From assembly GCA_031254715.1 (NCBI GenBank), contig JAIRTY010000042.1:1-6753 (forward strand): DNA of 6,753 bases, read 5' to 3'. Within the stretch, counting starts at the first letter, position 1, and every line of letters starts with the position of its first letter. The position numbers and the translations under genes are program-made. Of the stretch, positions 1 to 5,693 are shown in pieces. Source of the stretch: Nocardiopsaceae bacterium. Lineage in GTDB: Bacteria; Actinomycetota; Actinomycetes; Streptosporangiales; Streptosporangiaceae. The notes under the pieces are model-generated. The model had not been told where the DNA came from. It was given only the letters and a program-made list of their open reading frames with translations, and made no database searches.

Positions 1-118
1 CACTGACGCTGTCGCCAACGACGGCGCGGCCGGTGCTTTAAGCGGCCGGCCCGGCCCGTCCCGGGAGCGCGTGAGCGGATCGTAGCCGTGCCGAGCGGCG
101 GCTGGCAGACTCGGCGGC
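1..118. other. Left-edge spacer upstream of the peptidase gene
   Basis: No gene is supported here. One forward frame is open from the left edge to a TAA at 39-41 and could be the last codons of an upstream gene, but thirteen codons prove nothing. A six-pair hairpin can form between GGCCGG (28-33) and CCGGCC (46-51 region). Bases 48-76 closely resemble the right half of the hairpin region after the peptidase gene (2211-2237). A TAG at 83-85 is in frame with the peptidase and no other start codon lies between it and the ATG at 119. I see no convincing -10/-35 pair. Confidence 0.5.
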
Positions 119-2200
119 ATGGGTCTAGCTGAGGAAGCGGTATCTCCCCCGCGCGCCCGCGCCGGCAACGTCGTCGACAACCTTCACGGCGAGCAGGTCC
201 CCGACCCGTACCGGGGGCTGGAGGACAGCGCGGATCCGGAGACCAAGTCGTGGGTGACGGCGCAGCACGCGTTCACCGAGTCAGTGCTGGCCACGGCGCC
301 TGCGCGGGAGGAGATCCGGGCCCAGCTCACGCAGCGCTGGGATTACCCGAGATCGGGGGTGCCGTTCGAGCGCGGGGGGCGGTGGTTCCAGGCCCGCAAC
401 GCCGGGCTGCAGAACCAGCCGGTCTGGTACGTCATGGACGGCCCCGGCGCCGAGGGCAGGGTCCTCATCGACCCGAACGAGCTGGCCCCCGACGGGACGG
501 CCGCGGTGAGCGCGGTCAAGGTCAGCCCGGACGGCTCGCTGGCCGCCTACGCCATCGCCAGGTCGGGCTCGGACTGGCTGACCTGGCACGTGCGGGAGGT
601 GGAGTCGGGTGCTGACCTGGGCGACACGCTGGAATGGTGCAAGTCAGCGGAAGCGGAATGGGCCAAGGACGGCTCCGGGTTCTACTACCCCGCGATGAAG
701 CCGCCCCAGCCGGGCCAGGAATACCAGCAGGCGAGCCGGGACCGGCGGGTCTGCTTCCACCGGCCGGGCTCGGCCCAGAGCGACGACGAGCTCGTGTTCG
801 CCCCGGACGACCCGGAGCTGTACCCGTCGGTCAAGGTCACCGCGGACGGCCGCTACCTCGTGCTGACGATCAGCAGGGGCATCAGCCCCGGAGCCGAGAT
901 ACGGGTGCTCGAGCTGGCGCAGCCGGACGCGGGCTGGCGGATCCTGCTGCCCGACGAGGGAGTGCTGGCCGAGGTGGTCGCGGCCGAAGGCAGCACGTTC
1001 TACCTGCTCACCGACGACCAGGCCGACAACCGACGCATCGTCGCCGCCGGCCTGGAACAGCCGGAGCGCTCGCACTGGCGCGAGGTGATCCCGGCCGGGG
1101 AGGACACGCTGCTGGAGGCGCACCACTTCGGCGGCCGCCTGGTCTGTCACTACCTGCGGGACGCGTGCTCGCGGCTGCGGGTGTCGGAGCTGGATGGCAC
1201 CGCGGTGCGGGACATCCCGGTGCCTGACCTGTCAACGCTGGCCGGCGGGCAGATCGAGCATGACGGGATCGAGGGATCAGCCGAGAGCGACCTCGTCCTC
1301 TTCCAGATGGTGTCGTTCACCGAGGCCGAGAGCCTGTGGTCGCACGACCTGCGCACGGGCGAGACGATGCTGCTGCGTGCGGCGCCCTGCTCGCTGGACC
1401 CGGCGCGGTTCGTGACCGAGCGGGTCAGCGTCACCTCGGCGGACGGGACGGTGCTGCCGATGTTCGTCACCCGCCGCCGTGACCTCCCGCGCGACGGAGA
1501 GGCCCCGGTGCTGCTGTACGCGTACGGCGGCGTGGGAATCTGCATCACCCCCTCGTTCTCGGTGGAGTGGGCGGTCTGGGTGGAACGGGGCGGCGTGCTG
1601 GCGGTGGGGTGCCTGCGCGGCGGCGGCGAGTATGGCCGGGCCTGGCACGACGCTGGCAGGCGGGCGAACAAGCAGAACGTCTTCGACGATTTCTGTGCCT
1701 GTGCGCGATGGCTGGCCGGCTCGGGCTGGTCCCGGCCGGGGCGCATCGCCATCAACGGCGGGTCCAACGGCGGCCTGCTGGTGGGCGCGTGCCTGACCCA
1801 GCACCCGGAGCTGTTCGGCGCGGCCGTGCCCGACGTCGGGGTGCTCGACATGCTCCGCTACGACCGCTTCACGGTCGGATTCCTGTGGCGGACCGAATAC
1901 GGCAGCCCGGCCGAGCCCGCCGAGTACCAATGGCTGCGCCGGTACTCGCCGCTGCACAACGTGCGGCCGGCCCGCTACCCGCCGACGCTGATCAGGACCG
2001 GCGATCACGACGACCGGGTGGTCCCCGCGCACTCGTTCAAGTTCGCCGCCACCTTGCAGGCGGCACAGCAGGGAGACGCGCCGGTGCTGCTCCGGGTGGA
2101 AGAGTCGGCCGGCCACGGTCACGGGAAGCCGGTCGCGAAGGAGATCGCGAACGCCACCGACCTCATCGCCTTCCTGGAGGGCTGGCTCGGAACGGCGTGA
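119..2200 (+). CDS. Prolyl oligopeptidase, family S9A serine peptidase
   Basis: A 693-residue serine peptidase expected to cleave short peptides after proline in the cytoplasm. No signal peptide is visible; the N-terminus has the family's opening (HGEQVPDPYRGLED, about residues 23-36). Residues of roughly 70-410 should form the seven-bladed propeller that gates the active site, and about 430-693 the alpha/beta-hydrolase domain. The triad is visible: S549 in GGSNGG, D631 in GDHDDRV and H666 in AGHGHGKP, with R633 at the position of the substrate-carboxylate arginine of porcine POP (S554, D641, H680, R643). Spacing and length fit the family. ATG119 is the only usable start because an in-frame TAG lies at 83-85; the ribosome binding site is weak (GGCGGC), so a short leader is possible. 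It is the only rightward gene and converges with the next, so it looks monocistronic. The family call is firm; the true substrate is unknown. Confidence 0.96.
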   Translation: MGLAEEAVSPPRARAGNVVDNLHGEQVPDPYRGLEDSADPETKSWVTAQHAFTESVLATAPAREEIRAQLTQRWDYPRSGVPFERGGRWFQARNAGLQNQPVWYVMDGPGAEGRVLIDPNELAPDGTAAVSAVKVSPDGSLAAYAIARSGSDWLTWHVREVESGADLGDTLEWCKSAEAEWAKDGSGFYYPAMKPPQPGQEYQQASRDRRVCFHRPGSAQSDDELVFAPDDPELYPSVKVTADGRYLVLTISRGISPGAEIRVLELAQPDAGWRILLPDEGVLAEVVAAEGSTFYLLTDDQADNRRIVAAGLEQPERSHWREVIPAGEDTLLEAHHFGGRLVCHYLRDACSRLRVSELDGTAVRDIPVPDLSTLAGGQIEHDGIEGSAESDLVLFQMVSFTEAESLWSHDLRTGETMLLRAAPCSLDPARFVTERVSVTSADGTVLPMFVTRRRDLPRDGEAPVLLYAYGGVGICITPSFSVEWAVWVERGGVLAVGCLRGGGEYGRAWHDAGRRANKQNVFDDFCACARWLAGSGWSRPGRIAINGGSNGGLLVGACLTQHPELFGAAVPDVGVLDMLRYDRFTVGFLWRTEYGSPAEPAEYQWLRRYSPLHNVRPARYPPTLIRTGDHDDRVVPAHSFKFAATLQAAQQGDAPVLLRVEESAGHGHGKPVAKEIANATDLIAFLEGWLGTA

Positions 2201-2202
2201 GC

Positions 2203-2230
2203 CCCTCCCGGGCCCGGCCGCCCGGGAGGG
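2203..2230. terminator. G+C-rich hairpin between convergent genes, likely bidirectional terminator
   Basis: A perfect 11-pair inverted repeat: CCCTCCCGGGC (2203-2213), loop CCGGCC (2214-2219), GCCCGGGAGGG (2220-2230). It starts three bases after the peptidase stop codon and lies 43 bases beyond the stop of the convergent DUF2695-type gene, so it can serve both. There is no T-tract, which is common for actinomycete terminator hairpins. An 11-base direct repeat, GGCGTGAGCCC, brackets it (2194-2204 and 2229-2239); the left copy contains the peptidase stop codon. Terminator function is inferred from position and structure. Confidence 0.7.
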
Positions 2231-2273
2231 CGTGAGCCCGTTGGCCTGACTCGCTGGGCGGTTGCGTGCCTCT

Positions 2274-2630
2274 TTACGTGCCTACCCGCGTGCCTTCCGC
2301 CCCGAGCTTGCAGGGCTTGGTCGAGCCCGCCCGGGACACCCCGGCGCACGGCAGCAGCCGGCCGGTGTCCGGGTAGTCACGGAACACATTGAGGATCACC
2401 TCGCAATCGCAGCAGCAGGCGCCCCTGGCGGCCAGCCGCCGCAGCAGCGCCTGCGCCCGGGGCGCCCGGAGGCTGCGCCAGCGCTCGGTCCAGCGATGGG
2501 TGTTGTCGCAGCCGAACTCCTCCAGCATGCGCAGCAGATAGCACCGCAGGCACTCCCGATCCCCCGGCTCGGTCAGGTCCCGCGAGAACGCCGCTAGCTG
2601 CTGCTCTATCTCGGTCACCACATCGGTCAC
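2274..2630 (-). CDS. DUF2695-type small cysteine-rich protein
   Basis: A 118-residue protein of unknown function. The core (residues 27-82) matches my memory of DUF2695: CLRCY (27-31), a hydrophobic stretch ending in GCD (40-42), the HRWTERW and RAPRA segments (45-60), then RLAARG and a Cys cluster CCCDCEV (72-78). Cysteines 27, 30, 41, 72-74 and 76 could bind a metal, but this is not shown. The C-terminal 35 residues, with C95 and C107, look poorly conserved. The GTG start at 2630 has a strong ribosome binding site five bases upstream. The gene ends in TAA and converges on the peptidase gene. It is separated from the next gene upstream by 356 bases, so it probably has its own promoter, although no clear one is visible. 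Family call is from recognition of the motif pattern only. Confidence 0.85.
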   Translation of the reverse strand: MTDVVTEIEQQLAAFSRDLTEPGDRECLRCYLLRMLEEFGCDNTHRWTERWRSLRAPRAQALLRRLAARGACCCDCEVILNVFRDYPDTGRLLPCAGVSRAGSTKPCKLGAEGTRVGT

Positions 2631-2635
2631 GGCGG

Positions 2636-2644
2636 CTCCCTCCC
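2636..2644 (-). promoter_or_regulatory. Ribosome binding site of the DUF2695-type gene
   Basis: On the minus strand GGGAGGGAG lies five bases (CCGCC) before the GTG at 2630-2628. It is the best Shine-Dalgarno match in the window and fixes the GTG start. Confidence 0.8.
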
Positions 2645-2703
2645 GGCCGATTTATCCCTTCGGCCCGGTTGTACCGCTCGCCTCCGACAGTCACCCCCCG
2701 GCG

Positions 2704-2863
2704 CCCCCGCAGACGGCCCCGCGGCTCGTGCCCCCGCACACGGCACCCCGCGCCCCGGCCCACAGCACCCCGCCGCCCCCGCACAACGGCACCCCGCGGG
2801 CCGCGGCCCCGCGGCCCGAGCTCCCGGCCCCGCCGCCCCCGCACACGGCACCCCGCGGCTCGC
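2704..2863. repeat. Degenerate G+C-rich repeat, four copies
   Basis: Four copies of a roughly 27-base motif, core CCCCCGCACACGGCACCCCG, start at about 2704, 2731, 2776 and 2836, separated by similar C-rich filler. Copy 1 reads CCCCCGCAGACGG; copy 3 has one extra base (CACAACGG). Copies 1 and 4 share the downstream CCCGCGGCTCG. This occupies most of the 2631-2986 spacer. Every frame is open because A and T are nearly absent, and the one-base insertion between copies argues against coding. I see no RNA gene or clear promoter in the rest of the spacer. Confidence 0.6.
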
Positions 2864-2910
2864 GCCCCTCCGCCCGTACTCCACCGCGCCCGCTAACCGG
2901 CTCCGCGGCG

Positions 2911-2980
2911 ACTTGTCATCCATTCCAGTCATGGAAACCGGACAAAACGGTCGCCAGTATGACTGGTACGGATGACAAGT
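2911..2980. repeat. 70-base imperfect palindrome downstream of the kinase gene
   Basis: Left arm 2911-2932 and right arm 2959-2980 are 22 bases each and pair at 20 positions. Outer ACTTGTCATCC pairs with GGATGACAAGT, and inner CCAGTCAT pairs with ATGACTGG; the three bases between them contain the two mismatches. The 26-base centre has a further small hairpin, ACCG (2937-2940) with CGGT (2948-2951). Smaller competing hairpins exist: CCAT/ATGG at 2920-2934 and CCAGT/ACTGG at 2954-2966. The element begins six bases after the kinase stop codon on the minus strand, so it may act as a 3' stem or terminator. Its lower G+C content and clean ends also fit a dispersed palindromic element. Confidence 0.8.
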
Positions 2981-2986
2981 GCGGGC

Positions 2987-3778
2987 TCAGGCCGCGAGGA
3001 GGGCGTCCGCGATGGCGTCGGCCTGGCTCTCGATCCAGGCGATCTTCTGGTCGAACCGGCGCACGGCCGCCTCGTCCCACACCGCGGTGAACCCCGGCAC
3101 GCCGCGCGCCGCCTCCCCTGCCACAAACCTGCGTGCCCCCTGCTCGGCTTCCAGCACGACTTCCACGAACTGCCGCCGTGCGCCGGTGCCGAGACCGTAC
3201 GCGTCCGCGAATCGCCGCAACCGGCCGATCGGGTCCAGCACGTCACGGTCCGCAGCAGCCGGCAGTTCCGGGTCGGTCAGCGGTATCCAGTAACGGGCGG
3301 CCTGGGCGACGTCCCACACCCGGCGGCCGGGTGCAGCGAAGTCGAAGTCGAGCAGCGCCGCCGCCGCGGCGTCGCGGGCCACGACGTTCTCGATGCACAC
3401 GTCGTTGTGGCAGATCACCGGCCCGCCCGCCGGGTCAGCGAACGCCTGTGACCACGCAGCTCCCGGCGGAATCTCCCACCTCGTCGTCGCGTCGTGGAAA
3501 CGGCGCAGCAGCCCGCCGAGTGTCTCGAGCATGCGATCGGAGTTCACCCAGCCCGGGTACGGCGGCAGTCCCACATCGCCCGGCAGGTACTCCACGACCT
3601 CGGCATGCTCCTCGACCGCGATGGGGACCGGCGCCTCCACATCCGAACTCGCGCGCAGGAAGCGCAGCAGCGCGTGCAGGGTGGTGGCATTGCCCGGTAG
3701 CGGCCGCCTGACGTGCGGCCCGGTACGCACCACGCTCCCCGCGTTCGCCAGCCCGCCGGGCAGTACTTCAGGGTCCAC
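2987..3778 (-). CDS. Aminoglycoside phosphotransferase-fold kinase (APH family)
   Basis: A 263-residue protein with the APH/choline-kinase fold, expected to move phosphate from ATP to a small hydroxylated molecule. The N-lobe begins with a loop seen in related proteins (LPGG, then VVRTGPHVRRPL, residues 6-27) and YLPGD (64-68) marks the hinge region. The catalytic loop is CHNDVCIEN (123-131), with D126 as the expected base and N131 a metal ligand. DFDFAAPG (144-151) carries the second metal aspartate, D144. WDVAQAARYW follows, as in the family. The frame stays open far upstream, but that stretch overlaps the hydrolase gene in another frame, and similarity begins just after the GTG at 3778. 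No good Shine-Dalgarno precedes this GTG; a leaderless transcript is plausible. The gene lies 65 bases after the hydrolase stop. Substrate is unknown; antibiotic resistance cannot be inferred from the fold alone. Confidence 0.88.
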   Translation of the reverse strand: MDPEVLPGGLANAGSVVRTGPHVRRPLPGNATTLHALLRFLRASSDVEAPVPIAVEEHAEVVEYLPGDVGLPPYPGWVNSDRMLETLGGLLRRFHDATTRWEIPPGAAWSQAFADPAGGPVICHNDVCIENVVARDAAAAALLDFDFAAPGRRVWDVAQAARYWIPLTDPELPAAADRDVLDPIGRLRRFADAYGLGTGARRQFVEVVLEAEQGARRFVAGEAARGVPGFTAVWDEAAVRRFDQKIAWIESQADAIADALLAA

Positions 3779-3786
3779 GAGCCACC

Positions 3787-3792
3787 AATGTA
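3787..3792 (-). promoter_or_regulatory. Possible -10 element for a leaderless kinase transcript
   Basis: On the minus strand TACATT fits the actinomycete TANNNT pattern and lies eight bases before the GTG start at 3778. That spacing would put the transcription start at the start codon, which would explain the missing Shine-Dalgarno. I see no matching -35 box, so this is tentative. Confidence 0.3.
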
Positions 3793-3843
3793 GCCCGCGG
3801 GCGCTCCCCCGAATGCGCCAGCCGCCCGCCTCCGCGACACGCC

Positions 3844-5544
3844 TCAGCCGGCGGGGTGGCCGGTGGGGGCAATGCCGTGATGGGCCCAGGGGCGGGTGAA
3901 TCCGACCGGTTCGCGTCCGGCGTACGGCGCGATCCGGAGCGGGACACCGTTCGCGAACGCCTCGATCATCAGGCCGTGCCCGATCACGATGCCGACATGG
4001 CCGGGCGAGGCCCGGGTGCCGTCCGAACCGACGAAGAACACCAGGTCTCCCGGCTGTGCCTGGCGCGGGCGGATGCGCGGCCCCCAGGACCACTGCTGCT
4101 GGGAGGTACGCGGGATGTCGATCCCGGCCGCCCGGTAGGCCATCATCACCAGCCCCGAGCAGTCGAAGGCATCCGGGCCGGTCGCGCCGAACTGGTAGGG
4201 CTTGCCCAGCTGCGCCCGCGCATACCCGATGGCCGTGCCGACCGCCTGGCTCGCGGCCTGGCCGCCGGTGGTCAGCGCGGTGGTGGTGAGGCACTCGGGG
4301 GCCGCCGCTGCCCCGCTGGTGACGACGTAGCCGCCGTTGGCGTAGGCCCCGGCCCAGTAGAGCACCGCCTGGACGTAGCTGCCGAGATGGTTGTAGGCGA
4401 AGACGGCGTTGCTGACGTTGCTCAGCACGCCGTGCTCCAGCAGGTACCTGGCGGCCCCGGCGATGGCGTCGGCGGGCTGGTAGACGCTGGCCACGCCGTC
4501 ACCGTTGCCGTCCGTCGCCACCCCGGCCACCTGCTCGCCGGCGGGGTGCACGGGCGTACCTCCCCAGGCGTTCCCCGATGCGCCGCCGATGCCGATCTGC
4601 ATCGGGCCGGCGGCCCCGAACCCGTTCTGCCCGCTGCGTACGCCCGGCAGCCTGGCGTGCCCGTTGTCGGACTCGACCCGGCCAATGCCGGCCAGCAGCA
4701 CCCACGGCACCCCGTACCGCCGTCCCATCTCCCGGTAGAGGGCGAGGTAGCCGACCGGGATCGTGGCGCGCCCGGTCTGGCTGGTGGCCGGCTGCGCGAT
4801 CGCGTTCACCACCCGGCTGGCGGCGCGGCCGAGCCCGGGACCGGCCCCCGGCGGAGAGGGGCTCCCGGTGACCCCGGCGATGCTGCCGAGACCGCCGTGG
4901 TGGTGCCGCGGCCGGGTGCTCCCGCCCTGGCCATCGCCAGTGCCCCGCTGGTCACCGCCGCCCGCCGGCGCCCCGGCACTGGCCGCCGGACTGCTCGCGC
5001 CCGCGCCTGCGCTACTGGCACCCGCGGCCGGGCTGCTGCCACCCGGGCTGCTGCCACCTGCGGACGGGCTGGTAGCGCCCCCGGCCTGGCTACCGGCACC
5101 GGCAGCCGCGCCGGCACTCTGCGCCGGGCTCGCGCCCGCAGCCGGGCTGGTGTCACCCGCGCCCTGACTGCTGGCACCCGCGCCACTGCTGGCACCCGCG
5201 CCACTGCTGGCGCCGGCGCCTGGGCTGGCACCTTCCGCCGGGCTAAGACTCTCCCCAGGGCCGGCACCTGCGGCGGGGACGCTGGCACCCGCGCCCTGGC
5301 TGGCCGCCGGCGACGGACTCACGCTCGGGACCGGGCTGCCGCTCCCGGCCAGTCTGCCCTGCGCTGCCGGGGCCGGGCTGTTGCCAGGGCAGCCGTTGCC
5401 GTTGCCGGCCGCGAACATCAGCGCGCCTCCGCCCGCGATCGTCATCGGCACCAGTGCCAGCCCGCCGGCCAGCAGCACCGCCCCGCCGATGACCACGACC
5501 AGCGCGACCTTGAGGAAGCCAGGCGCGGCTGCCCGGCCGATCAT
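3844..5544 (-). CDS. Membrane-anchored lytic transglycosylase plus NlpC/P60 peptidoglycan hydrolase
   Basis: A 566-residue cell-wall hydrolase with two catalytic domains. Residues 11-45 are strongly hydrophobic and should be a membrane anchor with the rest outside. Residues 55-240 are an Ala/Ser/Gly/Pro linker with AGASS repeats. The transglycosylase domain (about 265-400) has E291 in GRVESDNGH as likely catalytic acid, GPMQI (313-317), the DGNGDG loop (345-350) of MltB-like enzymes and AYNH (383-386). It should cut the glycan strand. The NlpC/P60 domain (about 437-555) has C462 in DCSG, H516 in GHVGI and E528 at the third polar position, and should cut the peptide stem. ATG5544 is the first start after an in-frame upstream stop and overlaps the preceding small ORF as ATGA. 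The domain pair resembles wall-opening enzymes of Gram-positive conjugation systems, and the VirB8-like neighbour fits that. A housekeeping remodelling role is possible. Confidence 0.93.
   Translation of the reverse strand: MIGRAAAPGFLKVALVVVIGGAVLLAGGLALVPMTIAGGGALMFAAGNGNGCPGNSPAPAAQGRLAGSGSPVPSVSPSPAASQGAGASVPAAGAGPGESLSPAEGASPGAGASSGAGASSGAGASSQGAGDTSPAAGASPAQSAGAAAGAGSQAGGATSPSAGGSSPGGSSPAAGASSAGAGASSPAASAGAPAGGGDQRGTGDGQGGSTRPRHHHGGLGSIAGVTGSPSPPGAGPGLGRAASRVVNAIAQPATSQTGRATIPVGYLALYREMGRRYGVPWVLLAGIGRVESDNGHARLPGVRSGQNGFGAAGPMQIGIGGASGNAWGGTPVHPAGEQVAGVATDGNGDGVASVYQPADAIAGAARYLLEHGVLSNVSNAVFAYNHLGSYVQAVLYWAGAYANGGYVVTSGAAAAPECLTTTALTTGGQAASQAVGTAIGYARAQLGKPYQFGATGPDAFDCSGLVMMAYRAAGIDIPRTSQQQWSWGPRIRPRQAQPGDLVFFVGSDGTRASPGHVGIVIGHGLMIEAFANGVPLRIAPYAGREPVGFTRPWAHHGIAPTGHPAG
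5168..5220. repeat. 18-base tandem repeat in the hydrolase linker
   Basis: Three head-to-tail copies of CTGCTGGCACCCGCGCCA start at 5168, 5186 and 5204. The first two are identical and the third has diverged (GCGCCGGCGCC end). Read on the minus strand they encode the repeated GAGASS units of the extracellular linker. The number of copies is a likely site of length variation between strains. Confidence 0.85.
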
Positions 5545-5693
5545 GACTGCGCCGCCCTGTGCATGACCCCGCCGCCGCGATCATGAGCCGCCCTGACCAT
5601 GAGCCCCGCCGCCCTGACCATGAGTCCGCCCCGATCATGAACCGTCCTGAGCATGAGCCCGGCCGTCCTGAGCATGAGCCTGCCGCCGATCAT
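5541..5693 (-). CDS. Probable small ORF, 50-residue repetitive basic peptide, coupled to both neighbours
   Basis: I do not recognise this peptide. It starts at ATG 5693-5691, overlapping the stop of the upstream gene as ATGA, and stops at TGA 5543-5541, overlapping the hydrolase ATG as ATGA. Residues 6-23 and 24-41 form two 18-residue repeats: LMLRTAG LMLRTV HDRGG and LMVRAAG LMVRAA HDRGG. A partial third unit, GVMHRAA, follows at 42-48. The identity is 13 of 18, with conservative changes (L/V, T/A). It has eight Arg against two Asp, so it is basic and could form an amphipathic helix; no transmembrane segment is clear. All length differences between repeats keep this frame. The ribosome binding site at the first ATG is weak, while internal M32 has AGGGCGG eight bases upstream. 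It may be a real peptide, a coupling ORF whose translation matters more than its product, or a non-coding repeat. The exact antisense frame is also open. Confidence 0.5.
   Translation of the reverse strand: MIGGRLMLRTAGLMLRTVHDRGGLMVRAAGLMVRAAHDRGGGVMHRAAQS
5542..5692. repeat. Nested tandem repeat between the VirB8-like gene and the hydrolase
   Basis: On the plus strand nine CATG-initiated units start at 5542, 5562, 5582, 5598, 5619, 5636, 5652, 5673 and 5691. Eight of them begin CATGA. They form a higher-order pattern: unit A (5582-5635, lengths 16, 21, 17) and unit B (5636-5690, lengths 16, 21, 18) are the same 54-base block duplicated, with a partial third block at 5542-5581. GATCATG marks each block boundary (5538, 5579, 5633 and 5689 regions). 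On the minus strand most units carry an AGGGCGG or AGGACGG sequence followed by ATG. The array spans exactly from the stop codon of one gene to the start codon of the next. Confidence 0.85.
5552..5558 (-). promoter_or_regulatory. Ribosome binding site of the hydrolase gene
   Basis: On the minus strand AGGGCGG lies seven bases before the ATG at 5544-5542. It sits inside the last codons of the small ORF, so ribosomes finishing that ORF would be delivered to this start. Confidence 0.6.

Noticed and set aside
1..41. Possible end of an upstream rightward gene stopping at TAA 39-41
   Set aside because: Only about thirteen codons are visible, too few to support a gene.
2627..2932. A 101-codon minus-strand frame starting in the palindrome and overlapping the DUF2695-type start as GTGA
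   Set aside because: The overlap is tempting, but the translation is Ala/Gly/Pro/Arg low complexity, a one-base insertion in repeat copy 3 breaks frame between copies, and any frame running into GTGACC would end this way.
2728..3090. A proline-rich plus-strand frame across the repeat and palindrome
   Set aside because: It runs into the antisense of the kinase gene, has no recognisable domain, and its composition follows from the C-rich repeat.
3779..4294. N-terminal extension of the kinase frame to a start at 4294
   Set aside because: This part overlaps the hydrolase catalytic domain in another frame and translates to Arg/Pro/His-rich sequence; kinase similarity starts only after 3778.
3856..5586. 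A 576-codon plus-strand open frame opposite the hydrolase gene
   Set aside because: It is the antisense shadow of a high-GC gene: its translation is low-complexity Ala/Arg/Gly with no domain, while the opposite strand has two catalytic domains.
5542..5692. CRISPR array
   Set aside because: Units are 16-21 bases, directly adjacent and mutually similar, with no unique spacers and no cas genes.
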